Shown piece after piece: positions 21,261 to 30,852 of a DNA stretch of 64,000 nucleotides. Made by a program: the position numbers and the translations under genes. How positions within the stretch are numbered: the first letter of the stretch is position 1; every line of letters starts with the position of its first letter. Origin of the DNA: Siphonodentalium dalli (taxonomy: Eukaryota; Mollusca; Scaphopoda; Gadilida; Siphonodentaliidae); NCBI GenBank assembly GCA_032622095.1, contig CP136066.1, forward strand, positions 55,708,609 to 55,772,608, written 5' to 3'. Below the pieces are notes generated by a model. The model had not been told where the DNA came from, did not search any database, and worked only from the letters and a program-made list of their open reading frames with translations.

Positions 21261-23835
21261 TTTCTTAATGCATCACTTTATTTCAGTTCATCTATTTGAA
21301 AGTGATAACAGTATACAATTAGTATTTTAGTTTAGTCTTGTTGAGCAGTAAAGCTCCAAGATGAAGTTCGGAAATTCAATGAGAATAGCGTCACCTTCAG
21401 TTGGGATTGTCTGAGCAGTAAACAGTTAACGGTCATTCATCATGACCAATTCAGTTTTATTTTGACAATTGTTGCAAATTAACATTACTTGCAATCATTC
21501 AAGATGAGAAATAACCAGGAGGAATGAATTTGATTACATGCCAGGACAAGACAGTATTTCAGACATTAGAAATTTATGAGATACCCTTTTCAATTTCATG
21601 TTATGCAACAATCATATTAATGATATATAGTCATCATTGAGTATTCACCATGTAGTATCCAATTTGTGATACAGTTTTTATGTTTTATTACTTTTATTCA
21701 AGTAATACAACTGGGTAATATATTAATTGTGTTACTAAATATTTCTTCCGCTGATAATAAGTTTCCTGAACCCTATTACGGTGGTCCACTGTGAAGTGGT
21801 CCGGGATCCTGTGAAAACCAGAATGTTGCTAAATCTGAGGCTAAAGAGGTCACTATAGCTGCTATATAGAAAACAATTACAAGCACGATTTTTTCCGCCT
21901 CTGGACCACCCACCCACCCGGCCCTATATATACGGAATTTTGTTTGTAGACACCCCCCCTCTTAGACGACACAACAAGCCTCTTTTTGTTGTAATTTTTT
22001 CTTCTATTCAACTTTAAGTTGTTTTTTTTCCTTGTATATATCATTTTTGTCCGCAAAAGTATTCAATAAACGGAATATCCAGTTTATATAAAATTTTGTA
22101 ATATATAATGTTAAACATAACCAAACTAAATGAATATCCAGCCACATGCAGGAACCATATTATGTTCACAATTCACTATATAACCTGCTATAGTTAATAT
22201 ATATGTGACCAATTAGTTTTTGGGACTTGAGTACCTAACCATACTTTATGATTATTGACTGATGATGGGACAGGGTGTATTTATCCGTTACATATATCCC
22301 GATGTTTTGGTTTTGGATTGCGAATATAATCGATGCGTGACCAGATTAATTGTTTGACAACGAAGGTTCCTGGACCGAATAACGCAATCAATTCATTATC
22401 AATAAACATGGGTAAACAATGAATGTTAGTAATAGAATATAATTAAAGAAATCTTTATTGCATGATAATGTTATAACGACAACTATCAGACGAAACTGGA
22501 AATATGAACAAATTAACATGGATTCAACCAACGGAAATAGATTGGAATAACAAAGTAATACTACAATGAATATGGAATAAGAGAACGAATGACATGACAT
22601 ACACTTAATTAAACTACCGAATATACAACGAGAACATAAAAACAATGATTATGCCATTAATTTATGTTCGTCTTTATATATAGTATTATCAAATAGTATA
22701 TTGGCATCTCTATAACAGCCATTTGTGTATTGTAACGCATTTAACAGAGTGTGTATATGTGAACACCGGATTCATCTACCGGATTATACGGATGGTGACT
22801 CAATTGTTAGTGCAAACAGGCCAATATGTGAGCGTCAACGCGATGTGGGCGTTACCATTAATACACAAATTCATAAAAATTCTTTGTGTCTTAAGAAATT
22901 TACAAACAAACCACGGAAAAGTTATTTTTTTGTTATTGATTCAAATTTTAGCATTTATCATATCCCGAAACTCAATGTATACGGGTTTTAAATGAGTTTA
23001 GGGCGCGGAGAACATGAAATGTTGGCGTTAACACCTGCACGAAAATAGGAAATCGGACGCGATTTTGAATTGCGAACGCGAAATTCTCATTATAAGCAAT
23101 TCTTTCCGATTTTCGGTTTCTGTATTTGTTGAGATTTGCAGGTCGCATAGCTCCTTTGCTTATAATACTACATCGAAATCGATTGTATTTATTTAAAAAA
23201 ACGATGTCGAAGTAGCGAGTCGAACTTTATTTACAGTTATTTTGATGTAGGGTTACCCTTCCGGTGACGTAGGTTCCAGGCCCTGCACTTTATTACTTGA
23301 GCGCGCACATGGCTAACGTGTACAGGGCCTGGAACCTACGTCATAAATCAAAGTTTTGCACCGAAAAATGGCGGCTGCTTGGTGCGACTCGAAGTGAGTA
23401 TTTATCGTTTTTGCAAACTATGTACATAAACCACTAAAAATATCATTGCTTATGAGCTGTAAAACATTGTTTGCTAGCTCACAGTCATCTATACCGAGAT
23501 ATATATGTAACGGTTGTAAAGATTATCGCGTTCAGGTGGTTTCCGTCACCAATTTTCGAGGCATGTTTCAGAGTTTTGAAATGGTAACGCCTACATTGGC
23601 TTTTAAAACGGGAATTGTGACATAAATGGTAACGCCTACATATAATCAACATTTGATTCCAAAATCGGCAATTTGGCTGAATTCTTTCTTTATTTCACTT
23701 GCCGAATATCACAATTAGTTTTAGGACTAGTGAGTAGTGTATGCCTTCACAGTCATGTGGATTGTAATGTCCCTTGGCTGGATCGCCAAAAACGACTGAC
23801 GTTTCATTTTTTAATCCTCCCATGAAACGGATAAA

Positions 23836-24288
23836 TTATCCTCCAAATAGATTGTATACTAACTTCCAGAATTTTTGAGTTGTGTCTGGGTATCTCATAG
23901 CCGATGTATTAGCACTCTGATACCACCGCACTACATCTATCCATAGATGGAACGCTATGCCATCCAATGGAAATTTTCCATTTGCCACAAGCTTGAAAAA
24001 TTCCAGCGGCACATCTTGAAGATCACATCGACTTAGTTCTTTCAACACGGTTGGGATAAGACTAATCATTTCGTTCTCCGGATCACTCTCAACAGGGAAC
24101 AACCGGACGCGATTCTTCTTTTTAGTCGATGTTGGAGACCCTTTAACACTCTTCCTGTCTGATCTTGGGGTTCGGGGAGTTCTGAGTTTTTCTAGAGTGT
24201 TATATATAAATCTCGAACACACTGGACTCACATTCGGTCTTGGTCGCTGGCGAGAATAGTTGTTCTCTTCTCTTAGATGGCACAACAT
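23836..24288 (-). CDS. E2-borne ORF, domain of unknown function (150 aa)
   Basis: This is a hypothetical protein or last exon. Residues about 10-60 are basic and serine/proline-rich (RTPRTPRSDRKSVKGSP). Residues 75-150 form a compact conserved-looking region with DVPLEFFKLVANGKFPLD, IAFHLWIDVVRWYQSANTSA, MRY and FWKLVYNLFGG at the C-terminus. From memory, the pattern FF-x-LV...KFPL-x-x-IAF-x-L-x-DVVRW...MRY...FWK-x-x-x-LF recurs in uncharacterised, multi-copy proteins of cnidarians and molluscs. No catalytic residues were identified. A splice acceptor may precede part of it, since the first residues (MLCHLREE) lie in sequence shared with non-coding E1. Its presence only in E2 suggests it is the retained coding end of the autonomous element, but it could be captured host sequence. 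Confidence 0.5.
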   Translation of the reverse strand: MLCHLREENNYSRQRPRPNVSPVCSRFIYNTLEKLRTPRTPRSDRKSVKGSPTSTKKKNRVRLFPVESDPENEMISLIPTVLKELSRCDLQDVPLEFFKLVANGKFPLDGIAFHLWIDVVRWYQSANTSAMRYPDTTQKFWKLVYNLFGG

Positions 24289-24420
24289 GCCTCTTTTTGT
24301 TGTATTTTTTTCTTCTATTCAACTTAAGTTTTTTTTTTTTCCTTGTATATATATATCATTTTTGTCTGCAAAAGTATTCAATAAACGGACTATCCATTTT
24401 ATATATAATTTTGTAATATA

Positions 24421-26002
24421 TACTACTCAGATTTTGCTAAGGATCACCTATATAATGGTCATAGTTCTATACTAATATGCAATTCCCACCTTCCGTATCT
24501 TACTGTAATGGAGATGAGCGATCAATTGTTCAATGTTATTGTTGCGCCGGTGTGTAATTGACCGTGGTGAGATCTGTTCAGCAAAGAAGTGGGTCACCAT
24601 GTTTTTCGTGATTTGGTTTAAAATCCGTCCATGTACAAATGAGTGTTCTACACGCATGTCTATTGCCAAATCGACTTGGACATCGATTGTAAGAGTTCAC
24701 CAACGTTTACTATGGTTCGTCGGCGTCATTTCAGCGCGCAAGAATTGGCCAGAGGGTTGGGGAAGATCACAGAGGCAGCTAGGTTGCTGCAGATCTTGGT
24801 GTCAGCCAGAGTGTTGTCTCCAGGGCGTGGACTCACACGTGTACAACACACATGGTAGTACAAACAGAAGACACGGTGGGGGTCGTCAGCGGATCACGAC
24901 GGAACGCCAAGACCGTTATCTGAGGATAACAGCGACTCGGACCCGCACCATGAATGCCACATCCCTGCAACGGAACCTCCAAAATGCGGCTGGGATCAGA
25001 ATTGCGACGCAGACCATCCACGATAGACTTCACGATGTTGGTTTACGTGCCAGGAGAGCCGCAGTTCGCGTTATTTTGCGACCACGGCACAGGCAACACC
25101 GGGTATAAGGAGCACAGAACATGTGAACTGGACAGTACAGCAGTGGTCGACCGTGCTGTTCACAGATGAGTCTAGGTTCTGTCTAGATTTCCTCGACAGA
25201 CGTGTTTTGGTTTGGAGGCGAAATGAGAGATTCACGGATGCTACAGTGAGGGAACATGACCGCTATGGTGGCGGCTCGGTTATGGTGTGTGGTGGGATGA
25301 CTACGGACGGCAACACTGACATGTATGTTATCCAGAATGGCACCCTGAATGCACAGCGTTACCGGGATGAAATTCTGAACCCAATCGTGCGGCCGTTTGC
25401 GGGTGCTGTCGGCGAAGATTTCGTACTGCATATGATGGACGACAACGCCAGACCACACCGTACCATACTGGTAAACCGATACCTTCAGGAGGAAGGAGTC
25501 GAGCGGATGGTCTGGCCAGCGGCATCACCGGATCTCAATCCCATAGAGCATGCTTGGGTCCGGCTGCAGACTGCAATAACAGTTCGACCAGTCCAACCGA
25601 CAACTCTACAACAGCTGGGTCAAGCACTGGTTGAGGAATGGAGGAACCTGCCTCAAGACATCTTCCGCCACATGGTCCATGGGATGCGGAGGCGTTGCCA
25701 AGCTGTTATGGATGCCCGCGGAGGTCATACCAAGTACTGACATTGTTTTTTGGTGAATAAAATTGTATTCAATACATTTTAGTTGCTTGTTTGTAATAAC
25801 TGAAATTCATCAAAATGGGGGTAGTCTGATTCCATCTCCCCATTTAGCAAATATACGCCACTGAACATTTGCTAGCTACACCCATTAAATAAGAGGCAGA
25901 TATAATAATCAACAATTAAAAGGACGATTTATGTTCAATATTGCTATATTATATAAAATATTACAAAATATATGGGTGATCCTGAGCAAAATGTGAGTAG
26001 TA
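24421..26002 (+). mobile_element. Tc1-type element (1.58 kb) nested in E2
   Basis: The ends are 32-bp inverted repeats with three mismatches, starting TACTACTCA and containing ATTTTGCT and AGGATCACC, flanked by TA duplications (24419-24420 and 26003-26004). E1 retains the uninterrupted target (tgtaatatataatgtt), which fixes the boundaries exactly. The interior carries a broken plus-strand DD34E transposase gene. Confidence 0.93.
24712..25740 (+). pseudogene. Tc1-family DD34E transposase, frameshifted
   Basis: This is a cut-and-paste transposase relic. A start at 24712 opens MVRRRHFSAQELARGLGK. After frame changes come LGVSQSVVSRAW (helix-turn-helix), TTERQDRYLRI, GIRIATQTIHDRLHDVGLRA, and in a third frame (25123-25740) the catalytic core. 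The core shows VLFTDESRF (first Asp), GGGSVMVCGGM, MMDDNARPH (second Asp) and WPAASPDLNPIEHAW (Glu), with 34 residues between the second Asp and the Glu, hence DD34E. The last ORF is complete to a TGA at 25738-25740. At least two frameshifts separate the DNA-binding part from the catalytic part, so this copy is not functional as it stands. Confidence 0.92.
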
Positions 26003-26569
26003 TATAATGTTAAACATAACCAAACTAAATGAATATCCAGCCACAGGAATCATATTATGTTCACAATTCACTATATAACCTGCTATAGTTAATATATATG
26101 TGACCAATTAGTTTTTGGGACTTGAGTACCTAACCATACTTAATGATTATTGACTGATGATGGGACAGGGTGTTTGAAATTGTATTTATCCGTTACATAT
26201 ATCCCGATGTTTTGGTTTTGGATTGCGAATATAATTGATGCGTCACCAGATTGTTTGACCGAATAACACATTCAATTCATTATCAATAAACATGGGTAAA
26301 CAATGAATGTTAGTAATAGAATATAAGTAAAGAAATCTTTATTGCATGATAATGTTTTAACGACAACTATCAGACGAAACTGGAAATATGAACAAATTAA
26401 CATGGATTTAACCAACGGAAATAGAATGGAATAACAAAGTAATACTACAATGAATATGGAATAAGAGAACGAATGACAGGACATACACTTAATTAAACTA
26501 ACGAATATACAACGAGAACGTAAAAACAATGATTATGCCATGAATTTATGCTCGTCTTTATATATAGTA

Positions 26570-27712
26570 CTAGCAGGGTAGCCCGCCACCGGCGGCTTGT
26601 CCGAAACATTGTTTATATTTTTTTTTAATTTTTAGCTCCACGCGTTTCAATAAGAAAAAATTGTACCCGGTAGCTCCACCCGTTTCCGAGATCTGGTCTG
26701 CGCATGCGCGAAGCTGGCTTCGCACGGGCTCGGCGACCCGATCAAATTTGTACCCGGCCCAAGATACATTCACATAGCAAATTTCAAGTCGATAGCTCCA
26801 CCCGTTTCCGATATCTCGTCTGCGCATGCGCTGCACGGGCGTCGCATGGCCTCGGCGACCCGATAAAATTTGTACCCGGCGCAAGATACATTCACATTGC
26901 AATTTTCAAGTCGATAGCTCCACCCGTTTCCGAGATCTGCCTTTTTAATCGAGATAAATGCATTTCGTACCCGTCCTAATGTACTATTTCGAGCGATAAC
27001 AATTGTCAGACTCCCATCGTGAACCTCAACACGAAGTAAACACGTGTTTCGAGCGATAACATTGCATTGAAGTCAGACTCCCATCGTGGACCCCCAAGAC
27101 GACGTAAACACGTGTTTGTTCCCGTATAACTCTGGAGACTCTGACTTCATATATATATATAATGACGTTATTAACCCCGGCCGTGCCGTTTGAGCTGATT
27201 TTAATGACTGGGAGTGGAGTACGGGTGCTCGGAGCTTCTGGAAAACGCGTGGACGACATCGTACGTGATATTTTACCTCTAGATGGGAAGTTTGAGCTCA
27301 ATCTGTCCAGCCGTTGTACTATTTCGAGCGATAACAATTGTCAGACTCCCATCGTGAACCTCAACACGAAGTAAACACGTGTTTCGAGCGATAACATTGC
27401 ATTGAAGTCAGACTCCCATCGTGGACCCCCAAGACGACGTAAACACGTGTTTGTTCCGGTATAACTCTGGAGACTCTGACTTCATATATATATATAATGA
27501 CGTTATTAACCCCGGCCGTGCCGTTTGAGCTGATTTTGATGAATGAGATTGGAGAACGGGTGCTCTGAGCTTTTCTAAACTGCGACCACGGTCGTGTCGG
27601 TGGGATTTGACACTTACATAGGAAGTTTGATCTCAATCTGTACACGCGTTTTGGATTCTATGAAGTACACACACACACACACACATACACACATATATAC
27701 GAAGTCTCAAAA
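26570..27712. mobile_element. retroposon-like insertion with internal repeats, inside E2
   Basis: It begins ctagcagggtagcccgcc and ends in a CA-rich microsatellite (about 27664-27692). It is flanked by a 9-bp duplication tatatagta (26561-26569 and 27713-27721) and is absent from E1. Internal wording such as caatctgtccagccgtt, gctccacccgtttccgagat, and a microsatellite tail recalls the 3' regions of RTE/CR1-type LINEs and derived non-autonomous elements, but no ORF supports a class. It contains about 121-bp repeats (tagctccacccgtttccg at about 26670, 26791 and 26914) and a duplication of about 335 bp. Confidence 0.6.
26981..27650. repeat. 335-bp direct duplication
   Basis: gtactatttcgagcgataac starts both units (26981 and 27316). 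The first 230 bp of each are almost identical (gacgacgtaaacacgtgttt, aatgacgttattaaccccgg), while the final 100 bp have diverged. Within each unit the segment gcgataac...cagactcccatcgtg is itself repeated. Confidence 0.85.
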
Positions 27713-28342
27713 TATATAGTATAGATTATCAAATAGTATATTGGCATCTCTATAACAGCCATTTGTATATATAGTAACGCATTTAACCGAGTGTGTATAT
27801 GTGAACACGATCGTTAATAGTTCATCTACCGGATTATATGGATGGTGACTCAATTGTGAGTGCAAACAGGCCAATATTATGTGAACGTTAACGCGATGTG
27901 GGCGTTATCATTAATAGGCAAATTCATAAAAATTCTTTGTGTCTTAAGAAATTTACAAACAAACCACGGGAAAGTTATTTTTTTGTTATTGATTCAAATT
28001 TTAGCATTTATAATATCCCGAAACTCAATGTATATGGTTTTAAAATGAGTTTAGGGCGCGGAGAACATGAAATGTTGGCGTTAACACCTGCACGAAAATA
28101 GGAAATCGGACGCGATTTTGAATTGCGAACGCGAAATTCTCATTATAAGCAATTCTTTCCGATTTTCGGTTTCTGTATTTGTCGAGATTTGCAGGTGGCA
28201 TAGCTCCTTTGCTTATAATACTACATCGAAATCGATTGTATTTATTTAAAAAAGGATGTCGAAGTAGCGAGTCGAACTTTATTTACAGTTATTTTGATGT
28301 AGGGCTACCCTTCCGGTGACGTAGGTTCCAGGCCCTGGTGTA

Positions 28343-28911
<569 letters not shown>

Positions 28912-28919
28912 GGCCGCAT

Positions 28920-29275
28920 TCAACATTCGTGAGGACAGTTCATGGGTAGGCCTATATGCATGTGCACTTTCTCTGTACCCGAATTACAAATCCTCAAAAA
29001 TGAGTTTGATACGGGCGCTATAGATCTATATACGACCGACTTATTGCATTCACGATCCCATAATGCGTATATGATGTGCCCCCCTCTCTCTCTCCCTCTC
29101 TACCGGAATTAAACATCCTCAAAAATGAGTATCGAAATATCGAATACTCTAATTTTGACAGGGGTGCTATATATACGACCGACTTAATCCATTCACGTTT
29201 AAAAACTTAAGTCACACGAATGTTGAACGAATGTTAAATGTTGAACGTTGTGCTAACTTCACGGACCCTTGTCGT
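28920..29275 (-). repeat. inverted relative of the 3838-4480 foldback repeat
   Basis: The reverse complement contains gggtccgtgaagttagcac and cgtatatatagcacccct, as in 3838-4480. The plus strand shows catcctcaaaaatgagt twice (about 28993 and 29115), an internal duplication. A CT-rich tract lies at 29081-29102. Confidence 0.65.
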
Positions 29276-29819
29276 CAATGTCTATGAATTACACTGCCTT
29301 CCTATGCTTATTCAATAACCTGTGTTACGCCTATCAAAATTCACAAAGTCGCCACATAGTTTGAAAAAGAACGCGTTTTGCACGCCCAACATTGCCATGA
29401 ACCAATGGCCGGTTAACTATATAGTGTAATTTCATATTTTTATGTATAGGATGCAGCAAAAAAGGAGATAACTGGCCAAATGTCATTAAAACATCGAGAA
29501 ATCTGGTGTATACATCGAAATTGAGTACAAATTTCGGGATTGAAAAAAGACCGCACAATGATGAAACTATATATCGTCCGAATATACATGTCTCAAAATT
29601 ATCAGGGCGGAAATGCCCTTAACAACATTTTTTCAATCCCATCATTTTATAGACAAAAGACAACCTAAATCGGTTGAACAAGGAGAGGTGTTAACAATTA
29701 AATCGCACGATAACTAGTTGTGACTAATCAGAAATTGAAGTCAAGGTTCTTTCGGCTCTTTCTTCTAAAACCCTTGACTTCGACCGAGCACGTGACACGG
29801 CATTAAAATAGGGACTGAA
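29276..29819. other. spacer upstream of the Penelope-like element
   Basis: No gene is visible. A hairpin with stem gaagtcaaggg / cccttgacttc-like sequence lies at about 29736-29781, just before the element's first ORF, and could belong to its 5' end. Confidence 0.4.
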
Positions 29820-29862
29820 TAATTTTGGCACAAAATTAACTAATGAGACAAAATCAAAGTTC

Positions 29863-30290
29863 TTGAGCATCTGTGGTAACCTTCAGTCCTCGATAGGTAC
29901 ACGAGTTGGCGTCCAAACTCATAAAAACAAACGTGGTCGGTCACCCTCCCCTCCCCCACTAATCGCTCGCCAGCTTCAATTTCAGGATAGTCCAGCCAGA
30001 GATCAGACAACGTCGTCGTCTGTGAGATCCAAGCCAAAACGCACCAAAGCCATACCACAGCCACAACGACCTGCACCAAAACAACGGACGTCACGCGTAT
30101 CCACTCCACCAAACAAATCACTTCAAAATTCACCAGCCAAGAGAACAACGCCACAAAAGCACATCTCTCCCAACCCTCCTTCGCCTGTTGGTTCCATTGC
30201 TTAGATGACATCTCCAGCGATTTCAACATCATCACCATCGTATGCCGAGGTATTATCAACATCACCTAAGGTATCCAAATTTTTATAAAT
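29863..30290 (+). pseudogene. ORF1-like, basic proline-rich N-terminal segment
   Basis: This is a low-complexity, strongly basic segment rich in Pro, Ser, Gln and Arg (for example RGRSPSPPPLIARQLQFQD and RTTPQKHISPNPPSPVGS). It ends at TAG (30202-30204), after which the same frame goes on with SYAEVLSTSPKVSKFL to a TAA at about 30286. No in-frame ATG lies at its beginning. The composition suggests a disordered nucleic-acid-binding region as in ORF1 or gag-like proteins (inference). It probably formed one ORF with the SGNH-like part that follows. Confidence 0.5.
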
Positions 30291-30299
30291 TTCGTCAAC

Positions 30300-30852
30300 C
30301 TGGCCCTAAGAAGGATTGGTCCTTCCCTAAACAGATCAAACACGCTATTGTTATTTTAGGCTCTTCTAATGTATCCCGGATCGATGTCGATCCTCCCAAA
30401 ATGTTTGTATTGCTTCCTACCCAGGTGGCAATTTAGGTCATTTTGGCAACATCGCCCACAAACTGAAGTTGAAGCCACATCGACACGTCATCATCAGCAT
30501 TGGCATCAACAACAGAGAGGACTGGAAGACAGACAACGACAAAGGCAAAACAGCAGGCACCACAGCTAAATGCAGGGTAACTAACATGGGTTGTAATTTC
30601 CGAAAAGTCTTTCCTAATGCGACACTTCATTTTCAGGAAATAAATATCTCATCTAGTTTAGATTCTAGGGACCAGGAAGTTCTGCGTGCCATTAACAGCC
30701 AAGCTCGTCAGACACAGAACCTCAAGGTCATACAGGCAATACCCCCCCCCCGCGACTTTCACGTGGAGAATGACAACATCGACTGGACATCACAGACGGC
30801 GGCGAAAATCTACCACGGCTGGACTAACATCATTAAAGGTCATTTAAACTAA
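30300..30852 (+). pseudogene. SGNH/GDSL-hydrolase-like domain, frameshifted
   Basis: A first piece in one frame (to about 30400) reads KHAIVILGSSNVSRID, matching the block-I pattern of SGNH hydrolases (hydrophobic strand then G-x-S-N). A second piece in another frame reads SYPGGNLGHFGNIAHKL, then HRHVIISIGINNRE, which fits the block with G-x-N-x, and ends WTNIIKGHLN at TAA 30850-30852. A one-base shift near 30400-30420 separates them. SGNH domains are known in ORF1 of some CR1 LINEs and in Ngaro-type elements; here the ORF sits directly before a Penelope RT. The catalytic Ser is visible, but the final Asp-x-x-His block was not confidently placed (candidate near DFHVENDNIDWT). Confidence 0.6.

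Larger units (their letters stand above)
19494..23285. mobile_element. element E1: transposon-like, 21-bp TIR, family shared with E2
   Basis: The left end CAGGGCCTGGAACCTACG... (19494) and right end ...CGTAGGTTCCAGGCCCTG (to 23285) are perfect inverted repeats of 21 bp, identical to those of E2. The outer 425 bp at the left, and about 1.33 kb at the right (from about 21953), match E2 closely. The interior 19920-21950 is unrelated to E2 and holds other repeats, so it is probably an insertion or replacement. No clear TSD flanks E1 (gataa against cactt), so its ends may have been shuffled with E2, which starts only 47 bp away. No transposase was found. Confidence 0.7.
23333..28337. mobile_element. 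element E2: transposon-like, 21-bp TIR, two nested insertions
   Basis: Its TIRs are the same as those of E1, beginning CAGGGCCTGG at 23333 and ending CCAGGCCCTG at 28337. The flanks are GTGTA on both sides (23328-23332 and 28338-28342), a possible 5-bp TSD. Without the Tc1-type element (24421-26002) and the retroposon (26570-27712) it is about 2.3 kb. E1 preserves both empty sites: taatatataatgttaaac near 22098-22115 and tatatagtattatc near 22676. The left end contains the short open stretch MAAA-x-CDSK followed by a GTRAGT splice-donor-like string, as in E1. The ORF at 23836-24288 is unique to E2. A 5-bp TSD with a CAGGG terminus does not match a family I can name. Confidence 0.75.

Noticed and set aside
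24643-25108. Overlapping plus-strand ORFs around 24533-25108 as separate proteins
   Set aside because: They are frame fragments of one decayed Tc1 transposase.
22255-26165. Hammerhead ribozyme core (ctgatgatggg at about 22259 and 26153)
   Set aside because: No GAAA box or matching stems follow at suitable distances.
22388-26529. Similar minus-strand ORFs of 85 codons at 22388-22645 and 26272-26529 as conserved genes
   Set aside because: Their likeness comes from E1/E2 DNA homology; differences are not biased to silent sites and the peptides resemble no family.
22723-28101. Paired short ORFs at 22723-22995 and 27860-28101
   Set aside because: Same reason: they lie in the shared right part of E1 and E2 and are open in more than one frame.
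19494-28337. E1 and E2 as LTRs of one retrovirus-like element
   Set aside because: Their ends are inverted, not direct, repeats, and no gag or pol lies between them.
29840-30265. 141-codon minus-strand ORF opposite the Penelope ORF1
   Set aside because: Shadow of the basic Pro-rich plus-strand frame; composition explains the open complement.
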